DNA from: CAWJTV01 sp963845695
GTDB taxonomy: Bacteria > Planctomycetota > Planctomycetia > Isosphaerales > Isosphaeraceae
Direction of reading: 5' to 3'
DNA: 64,000 nucleotides
Assembly (NCBI GenBank): GCA_963845695.1
Contig: CAWJTQ010000013.1
Span: forward strand, 310,001-374,000
Numbering within the stretch: position 1 is the first letter of the stretch; each line of letters starts with the position of its first letter. This document shows, piece by piece, positions 19,800-26,316 of the stretch. Under the pieces are notes generated by a model. The model saw only the letters and a list, made by a program, of their open reading frames with translations, did no database searches and was not told the origin of the DNA. The position numbers and the translations under genes were made by a program.

Positions 19800-21580
19800 T
19801 CAGAACCAGATCTCGAAGCGAGTCATGAACAGGTCGCTGGTCCGGGCGAAGCCCCCGGGAGCGTAGACCACGGGGCTGCCGAACCCGGCGTGCTGCCAGT
19901 CGAACAGGACATGGATATACGGATTCCAGTACCAGTTGATGCCGAGGTCGGTGACGAAGAGTCGGTTGGTCCAGTCGTTGGGGTCGGCCAGGCCGGCGGA
20001 GAAGACCTGCTGGCCGAGGCTCAGGAAACTGTACCGGCCGAGGACTTCCCATGCGCCCAGCCCGAACCGGCCCGGGCGGAGGTCGAACGATCGGAGCGGC
20101 GTGACTCGTCCTCGACTGGCCAGGCGCTCGCCGGTCAGGAAGTACGACGCCTGCACGTAGAAGCTCTCAATCGGCAGGTGCACCCGGCTGTTCGTGTTGG
20201 TTCGCCAGGGCATAATCCTGGAAGCCGCTCTGCCACTCGGCCAGGACCATCAAGCTCCGGTAGAAATAGGCCGTATGCAGCGACCAGAGGTTACGCGGGC
20301 CCGAGGCCACCACGTTGTTGTTGAACGTCAGGAACGGGACGCCGATCACGTTGCTGCCGCTCGTCGGCACGATCGTCCGCAATTCCTGGGGCACGGGCAC
20401 ATGGTTCTGATCGCCGGCGACCAGCGAACCGCCGATATTCCAGTTCTCCAACGGCGAGTCCTTCACCGGGCGGAACGGGGCGAAGTTGAGGAACCCGATG
20501 AAGCTCTTGGGATTGCTCAGGTCGAACTGGGCGTTGGGGACGCTGTTGAAGATCCCCGCGGCGTAGTCGATCCGCCCGGCCACCGACTCGCCCCAGAGCA
20601 TCGTGCCCAGGTCGCGGTTCATGCCGAAGTTGTTGAAGAACACCGACCACTCGCCGCTGGCCAGCGCCTCGGTCGGCTGGGCGTAGAACTCGTAACAAAA
20701 CGGCGACTTGAACCGGCCGAAGCGGAACTGGATTCGCTTGTCGTAGTTCACGTTCAGGAAGACATCCAGGGCGGCGAACGAGTCGAAGGCATCGTTGAAC
20801 GAGACATAGTATTCATAAGGTCGCGTCAGGTGACCATTGAAGACGAACCACTGACGGGCGATGCTGAAAGTATCGGAGACAGGCGTCTGGTCGCGGATGC
20901 CGTAGAATCGTCCGTCGAGCTCGGTCAGGTCGTGGAACTGGATGTCGAACTCGTCGTCGGCCGTCCGGATCTGGAACCCGGGGCCCCACCGCGTCTGCGC
21001 CGGGATGTTGGGCAGCACCGCGGGCATGTCGAAGCGCGGCGACGGCAGCTCGGCCGCCGGCCCGAAGCCGGCCGCCGTGCCGCCGAAGCCCACCTCCTCG
21101 GGGACGGTCCCGCCCGGCTCGCCGGCGTCGACGTCGGCCGCCAGCCCCGACATCCCGCCACCGGCCGAGAGCCCCGACGTCCCGCCGCCGGCCGGCAGCC
21201 CCGACGTCCCGGCCCCGGCCCTGGTCCCGTTCGCGCTCGCTGGTCGGCGCGGCCCCCTTCACCTGTCGCAACTCCGTCGAAAGCTGATCGACTTGCGTCG
21301 AGAGCTTCTGGACCGTCGACTCCAACTGGCGGACGTGCTCCGGATCGGGCATCCGCTTGAGCAGGTCCTCCATCTGGCGGAGCCGCTCCTCCAGCGCGGC
21401 CTCGTGCGCTGTGCGCGTCTCGGAGGAGGCCGGGAGCGCCGCCGCCGCGGGTACCGACGGCGGAGGAGCGGCCGGAGACTGCCCCGGTGCGCGGCAGGGA
21501 ACGCCGAGGCCGAGGCCCAGCGTGCTGAGCACCATCGACAGCCATCGGCGAATCCGTCCGCGATCGGCACATCTCGCCAT
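19800..21580 (-). CDS. OprO/OprP-like outer-membrane porin with N-terminal coiled coil, two frameshifts
   Basis: Starts MARCADRGRIRRWLSMVLST at 21580 behind ribosome site GGAGGG. A signal peptide, a Pro/Ala linker and a coiled coil ('QLESTVQKLSTQVDQLSTEL') come first, then a Gly-rich repeat (SGLPAGGGTSGLSAGGG), then a 16-strand type barrel: 'RWGPGFQIRTADDEFDIQFH', 'RPYEYYVSFNDAFDSFAALD', 'IQFRFGRFKSPFCYEF' and the closing 'DLFMTRFEIWF' with terminal Phe. Frame changes lie near 21230 and near 20200, where one extra C separates 'YALAN' from 'TNSRVHLPIESFYVQASYF'. Such porins take up phosphate or similar anions in other bacteria. Expression may be attenuated by the leader terminator at 21625-21664. 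Confidence 0.87.
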
Positions 21581-21624
21581 GCATCCGCCCTCCGACAGCC
21601 AAGCCGTGCACAGGCTGCGCGCAC

Positions 21625-21664
21625 AAAAAAAACCCCTACCGAGGGGAAGGTCCCCCTGGGTAGG
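21625..21664 (-). terminator. Intrinsic terminator in the porin leader (possible attenuator)
   Basis: Reading the minus strand, CCTACC-C-AGGGG, a 6-base loop, CCCCT-C-GGTAGG forms an 11 bp stem with one mismatch, followed by GG and a run of eight T. The T-run ends 45 bases before the porin start codon. A promoter inside the remaining 45 bases is unlikely, so transcription must pass the terminator. Confidence 0.75.
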
Positions 21665-21673
21665 AGTTATTAA

Positions 21674-21685
21674 CCCCTTGCGGGG
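21674..21685 (-). promoter_or_regulatory. GNRA-loop hairpin upstream of leader terminator
   Basis: On the minus strand CCCC-GCAA-GGGG is a 4 bp GC stem closed by a GNRA-type tetraloop, nine bases before the terminator stem. Together the two hairpins resemble the paired structure found in antitermination leaders. Function is inference. Confidence 0.45.
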
Positions 21686-21779
21686 TGGTTCAACGTTGGG
21701 GCGAACTCCATCACCCCTCCCGACAGCGAACCGGGATTTCTTGTTATGATGGATCGGCATGCAGCCCGGCAGACTTTAA

Positions 21780-21853
21780 CTTCAGTTTTTCAGTTTTCAG
21801 CGATCCCCGATTGCTTCTTTCTCCCACTGAAAACTGAAAACCGAAAACCGAAG
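21780..21853. repeat. Imperfect inverted repeat CTTCAGTTTTTCAG / CTGAAAACCGAAG
   Basis: CTTCAGTTTTTCAGTTTTCA at 21780 is nearly complementary to the repeated CTGAAAAC/CCGAAAAC tract at 21827-21853. It lies between the divergent porin and sigma factor genes and has a different base composition from the flanks. It could be a degenerate repeat; I see no protein in it. Confidence 0.5.
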
Positions 21854-21905
21854 CGTGACATTCCCGGCGTGCCTCTCGCCCAGATGTAGGGGGAGATCAT
21901 CAGTC

Positions 21906-22517
21906 ATGGCGGAAGCGAGCCACACTCCCGAGGAGTTGCTGGAGCAGGCGAGGGCCGGAGACCTCGAGGCATTCGGGCAACTGCTGGCGCAGTATCGCAA
22001 CTACACCCGGCTGCTGGCACGCACGCTGATCGGCACCAACCTCCGACTGCGTCTGGATCCCTCCGACCTGGTGCAGGAGACCTTCCTCGAGGCGCACCGG
22101 GACTTCCCTCAGTTCGAGGGTTCGACCGAGCGGGAGCTACTGGCGTGGCTGCGACGGATCCTGGCACGCAACCTGGCCGACCAGGCCCGGCACCAGAAGG
22201 CCGGTTTGCGAGATTATCGCCGGCAGGAGTCGCTGGAGGTGGTCTTGGAGCGGTCCGGCGCCCGGGTGCAGCAGGCGCTGCTGGCGACGGCCTCCTCCCC
22301 CAGCGCGGCGGCCGCTCAGCGAGAGCAAGCGGTCCTGCTGGCCGACGCCCTGGCCGGCCTGCCGCCCGACTATCGCGAGGTGATCATCCTGCGGAACCTG
22401 GAGCGGCTCCGGTTCGAAGAGGTCGCCGCCCGCATGGGCCGGTCGCCCGGCGCGGTTCGAATGCTCTGGACCCGGGCTCTGGAACGGCTCAGCACCGCAC
22501 TGGAGAACCCGTCATGA
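21906..22517 (+). CDS. ECF sigma factor translationally coupled to a kinase gene
   Basis: A 203-residue protein starting MAEASHTPEELLEQARAGDL at 21906 (the longer upstream reading is not supported). Region 2 reads 'LRLRLDPSDLVQETFLEAHR' and 'LAWLRRILARNLADQARHQK'. Region 4 reads 'GLPPDYREVIILRNLERL' and 'EEVAARMGRSPGAVRMLWTR'. The stop overlaps the start of the kinase gene by ATGA, so they are co-translated. This is the arrangement described for planctomycete kinase-linked ECF sigma factors, where the kinase is thought to replace a normal anti-sigma factor. It is intact, unlike the equivalent at 10944. Confidence 0.93.
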   Translation: MAEASHTPEELLEQARAGDLEAFGQLLAQYRNYTRLLARTLIGTNLRLRLDPSDLVQETFLEAHRDFPQFEGSTERELLAWLRRILARNLADQARHQKAGLRDYRRQESLEVVLERSGARVQQALLATASSPSAAAAQREQAVLLADALAGLPPDYREVIILRNLERLRFEEVAARMGRSPGAVRMLWTRALERLSTALENPS

Positions 22518-25500
22518 TCCCGCAAGACCGAGACCCGGTCAACGGGACCGGGTTCCACGAGGCGGAAGGCGAGGGCGAGCTGGCGCAGGTCCTCGACGCC
22601 TACCTGGCCGAGGTCGAGGCCGGCCGGCCGGTCGACCCGGAAGAATGGGTGGGACGACACCCGGAGATCGCCGCCCGGCTGCGCGCCTGCCTCAAGGGCC
22701 TCCACCTCGTCGAAGCGGCGGCCGAGGCGCTGGCCCTCAGTCCGCAGCCGGTCCGGTTCGACGCCCAGGACCAGCACCACGCTGATGCGGAAAACGACGC
22801 TGGGATCGACGTCGGTTCGTCCGTCGTAGCGGCTGACGGCCCCCGGCTCGGCGACTTCCGGGTGATCCGCGAGCTGGGCCGCGGGGGCATGGGTGTGGTC
22901 TACGAGGCCGAGCAGCACTCACTGGGCCGTCGCGTGGCGCTGAAGGTCCTTCCGTTCGCCGCCGCGATGGACCCGCGACAGATCGCCCGGTTCCGCGTTG
23001 AGGCCCAGGCGGCCTCGCACCTGAACCACCCGCACATCGTGCCCGTCTATTCGGTCGGCTGCCAGCGCGGCGTCCATTACTACGCCATGCAGCTCATCGA
23101 GGGACCGACCCTCGCCGAGCGGATCGCCGAGCTCCGCAGACAAGCCCCTGGTTCCGTTGCGCCTCTTCGTCCCCCCCTTGCGAAGGGTGGGCTCGGGGGG
23201 GTGTATGGATGCGATCCTCTGGACGCGATTTCCGGATCGGTGGATCCGGAACCCCCCCCTTCGCAAGAGGGGGAGAATGAGTCCCCGGTTCGGCATGCGT
23301 CTCCCGACACCCGAAGGGTCGCCGCCGAGGGGCCATCCGCAGATCTCCTCGACACCGTGTCCCTCGCGACGACCTCCACGCGCCAGCGCACCTTCTTCCT
23401 CGAGGCCGCCCGACTGGGCCGCCAGGCCGCCGAAGCCCTTGAGCACGCTCACCAGCAGGGGGTGCTTCATCGCGACGTCAAGCCGTCGAACCTGATCGTC
23501 GATCATCGCGGCCACCTGTGGGTCACCGACTTCGGGCTGGCCCGTTTCCAGGACGAGGGGAGCCTGACGGCAACCGGCGACCTGCTGGGCACACTCCGCT
23601 ACATGAGTCCCGAGCAGGCGCTGGCGAACCGGGCGGTCGTCGACCAGCGGACCGACGTGTACTCCCTCGGCGCGACCCTCTACGAGCTGCTGACGCTCCA
23701 GCCGGCCTTCGCCGGTTCCGACCGCCAGGAGCTGTTCCGGAAGATCGCCCAGGAAGAGCCGCGCCGGCCCCGCGCGATCAACCCCGCGGTGCCGAGGGAC
23801 CTGGAGACCATCATCGTCAAGGCGATGGCCAAGGACCCGTCGGGCCGCTATATCACGGCTCAAGAGCTGGCCGACGACCTCCACCGATTCCTCGACGACC
23901 GCCCGATCCTGGCCCGGCCGCCCGGCCCGCTGGAACGTTCGGCGCGGTGGGCTCGACGCCATACGGCGGCCGTCGTGGTCGCGATCCCGATGCTGGCCAT
24001 CATGGTCCTCGGCCTGAGCGCCGGCATCATCGTCGTGCTGGCCAAGCAGGCGGAGATCGAGCGGGCGCGCGACGCGGCCCGGACTCAGCGGGACGAGACC
24101 CGACGCGCCATCAAGGAGTGGTACACCGACATCGCCGAGAACTGGCTGGGCCAGCAGCCCGACTTGCAGCCGCTCCAGCGCGAGTTCCTGCTCAAGGCCC
24201 TGAAGTATTACCAGGCCTTCGCCCTCGAGAAAGACCCGGACCCGGCCGTCCGCGCCGAGGCCGGCGAGGCCGCATTTCGTGTGGCGGAGATCCAGCGGAA
24301 GCTCGGGCGCCTCGACGAGGCCGAACGGGCCTACCGGCAGGCCATCGCGGTGCTGGAAGCCATCCCCGCCGGAGTGCTCGACGGCCGCAACCAGCCCGAG
24401 GGCACCGCATCCGCCGACATCGTCCGCGAGACCCTCTGCCGGAGCTACAGCGGGCTGGGCAGCTTGTTGATCGACACCAACCGCTCCGACGAGGCCGGGC
24501 GCATCCTGCGCCGTGCCGCGGAGCTGACCCAGGCGCTCGTCGACGACACCGCCGACACTCCGCAGAACCGCCCGCTCCTGGCCTCCTCCTACCACCGGCT
24601 CGGCATCCTGCTCCGCCAGACCGGCCGGCCGCGCCAGGCGGAGACCGCCTATCGCAAGGCGATCGAGCTGGCCGAGTCGATCGGCGGACTCGTCGGTTTG
24701 AAGATGGAGGCCGGCTTGCATGGCAACCTGGGAATCTTGCTGACCCAGACCGGCCAGTCCTTGGCGGCAGAGCAATCCTACCGCGATGCCGTGAAATGGA
24801 ACGAGGCCCTGGTCCATGGCGACCCGGGAGTGCCCGTCTACCGCCAGGAACTGGCCCGGTCGCTCCTGGCCCTGGGCAATCTCCTGGCTCAGAAGCCCGA
24901 AGGAACAACCGAAGCCGAGCGAGCCCTCCGCCGCGCCCTGGAGCTCTACGACCGCCTGGCGGCCGATGCACCGGAGGTGCCCCAGTTCCACCAGGAATTA
25001 GCGCTCACGCTGCTCAACCTGGCGAAGGTGCTCCGGACCATCGGCCACTGGCACGAAGCCGAACCCCTCTTCGAGCGATCCGGGGACTTGTACGAGACAC
25101 GGGTCGCCGATCAGCCCGATCGCGCCGACGACCGCGCCGCGATGGCACAGGCCCGGTTCAACCTGGGCTCGCTCCTGGCCGCGAGGGGCAACTTCGCCGC
25201 GGCCCGCAACCGCTTGCAGCAAGCCGTAGCGTCCCAGCGGGAGGCCCTGCGATTGAGTCCTCGCGACCCATCGATCCGTGAGAGTCTGCGGCGTCAGCGC
25301 GAGACCCTCAGCAGCGTGCTGATCCGGCTCGGTTCTCACGCCGCGGCCGCGGCCGTGGCCGAGGACTTGCTCCGCGACTCCACCGACCGCTCCGCGGTCG
25401 CCGCCCTGGCCGCCAACTGGCTGACCAGTTGTGCGGCCCTGGCCGCGAACGATGAGACCCTGGCTCGCGACGGCCGCGAGGCGGCCGCCCGATCGTACGC

Positions 25501-25990
25501 GGTGCGCGCGCTCGACCTGCTCCGCGAAGCCGCCCGGCCCGGCGGCGATCCGACCGCATTCTACCACCTGGCCTGGCTCCTCGTGAGCTGTCCCGTCGCC
25601 GAGCTCCAGGACCCCGCCGAGGCGATCCAGATCGCCCAGGCCATCCTCGAGCGGGCCCCGACTTCCTGGGTCGCCTGGGCCACCCTGGGCGCCGCCCATT
25701 ACCGCGCCGGCGACGATCCCGATGCGATCGACGCCCTCGAACGAGCCGCCGCGCTGAACCACGACGACATCCTCTATTACGGCTTCTTCCTGGCGATGGC
25801 CCACCACCGGCTCGGCCACCAGGACCTGGCCCAAGACGCCTTCGACCGCTCCGACCGATGGCTGCAAGCCATCCCCTGGAACGAGGTCGCCCAGCGAGTC
25901 CGCGCCGAGGCCGCCGAACTCCTCGGTCAGGACCGTCGCGACTCGCCCACGTCCGAACAACGGGAGACTCTGACCCCGCCAAGAAAGTAG
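22514..25990 (+). CDS. Transmembrane Ser/Thr protein kinase with TPR sensor domain
   Basis: Intact, 1158 residues, starting MIPQDRDPVNGTGFHEAEGE at 22514 inside the sigma factor stop. An N-terminal acidic region ('YLAEVEAGRPVDPEEWVGRH') precedes the kinase domain: 'LGRGGMGVVYEAEQHSLG', Lys in 'VALKVLPF', 'HRDVKPSNLIVDHRG', 'VTDFGLARF' and 'GTLRYMSPEQA'. A membrane helix lies near residue 484 ('VVVAIPMLAIMVLGLSAGII'), then a coiled coil and many TPR-like repeats ('GRLDEAERAYRQAIAVLEA', 'GRPRQAETAYRKAIELAES'). Residues about 212-295 form an extra segment in the kinase domain encoded largely by a palindromic repeat. Likely role: sense through TPRs and signal to the co-encoded sigma factor. Confidence 0.93.
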   Translation: MIPQDRDPVNGTGFHEAEGEGELAQVLDAYLAEVEAGRPVDPEEWVGRHPEIAARLRACLKGLHLVEAAAEALALSPQPVRFDAQDQHHADAENDAGIDVGSSVVAADGPRLGDFRVIRELGRGGMGVVYEAEQHSLGRRVALKVLPFAAAMDPRQIARFRVEAQAASHLNHPHIVPVYSVGCQRGVHYYAMQLIEGPTLAERIAELRRQAPGSVAPLRPPLAKGGLGGVYGCDPLDAISGSVDPEPPPSQEGENESPVRHASPDTRRVAAEGPSADLLDTVSLATTSTRQRTFFLEAARLGRQAAEALEHAHQQGVLHRDVKPSNLIVDHRGHLWVTDFGLARFQDEGSLTATGDLLGTLRYMSPEQALANRAVVDQRTDVYSLGATLYELLTLQPAFAGSDRQELFRKIAQEEPRRPRAINPAVPRDLETIIVKAMAKDPSGRYITAQELADDLHRFLDDRPILARPPGPLERSARWARRHTAAVVVAIPMLAIMVLGLSAGIIVVLAKQAEIERARDAARTQRDETRRAIKEWYTDIAENWLGQQPDLQPLQREFLLKALKYYQAFALEKDPDPAVRAEAGEAAFRVAEIQRKLGRLDEAERAYRQAIAVLEAIPAGVLDGRNQPEGTASADIVRETLCRSYSGLGSLLIDTNRSDEAGRILRRAAELTQALVDDTADTPQNRPLLASSYHRLGILLRQTGRPRQAETAYRKAIELAESIGGLVGLKMEAGLHGNLGILLTQTGQSLAAEQSYRDAVKWNEALVHGDPGVPVYRQELARSLLALGNLLAQKPEGTTEAERALRRALELYDRLAADAPEVPQFHQELALTLLNLAKVLRTIGHWHEAEPLFERSGDLYETRVADQPDRADDRAAMAQARFNLGSLLAARGNFAAARNRLQQAVASQREALRLSPRDPSIRESLRRQRETLSSVLIRLGSHAAAAAVAEDLLRDSTDRSAVAALAANWLTSCAALAANDETLARDGREAAARSYAVRALDLLREAARPGGDPTAFYHLAWLLVSCPVAELQDPAEAIQIAQAILERAPTSWVAWATLGAAHYRAGDDPDAIDALERAAALNHDDILYYGFFLAMAHHRLGHQDLAQDAFDRSDRWLQAIPWNEVAQRVRAEAAELLGQDRRDSPTSEQRETLTPPRK
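23165..23278 (+). repeat. Palindromic repeat inserted in frame within the kinase domain
   Basis: CCCCCCTTGCGAAGGGTGGG at 23171 is mirrored by CCCCCCCTTCGCAAGAGGGG at 23252, either side of a GATCC-rich centre. The insert encodes 'RPPLAKGGLGGVYG' to 'PPPSQEGENE', a peptide typical of this GC-rich intergenic repeat when translated. The kinase frame stays open on both sides. Confidence 0.7.
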
Positions 25991-25998
25991 GCCCGGCT

Positions 25999-26033
25999 TT
26001 CCAGCCGGATTTCCCAGGGATGTCCGGCTGGAA
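25999..26033 (+). terminator. Hairpin after the TPR kinase gene
   Basis: TTCCAGCCGGA and TCCGGCTGGAA form a perfect 11 bp stem around a 13-base loop, nine bases after the kinase stop. There is no T-run. The arm is also the core of the 'GGCTTTCCAGCC' repeat found inside genes at 44.0 and 52.9 kb, so it may be that repeat rather than a dedicated terminator. Confidence 0.5.
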
Positions 26034-26316
26034 CCCGGGACCGACGCGGTGACCGTGCGAGCATCCTGACGCAATCCACAGCCATCGCCTGGCCGCGGAC
26101 CGTTCAGCCTGCGCACCATTAATCCACTCACGACCTTTGAGAGATTCCCGATTCTGAGTTTACTATTAAAAAATAAGTAGATTCATGAATTTGAAATATT
26201 GAATCTGGAATCCGATTTCCCGAGATGGGGCCGATTGGCCGCGTCATGGCCTTGTATCGTGTCTTTATTACCGAGCTGAACGCGCATCGACGACTTGCAG
26301 CCAAGGAGTACCTCTC
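26034..26316. other. AT-rich upstream region of the beta-helix gene
   Basis: About 280 bases with a clear drop in GC at 26150-26210 ('ttaaaaaataagtag'). No gene seen. It probably holds the promoter of the surface protein; I could not pick unambiguous -35 and -10 boxes. Confidence 0.4.

Noticed and set aside
22145..22513. Upstream extension of the TPR kinase reading frame
   Set aside because: It overlaps the ECF sigma gene in another frame; the ATG at 22514 in the ATGA overlap is the natural start.
22919..24991. Long minus-strand ORF opposite the TPR kinase gene
   Set aside because: No domain or start signal; the plus strand encodes complete kinase motifs and TPRs.
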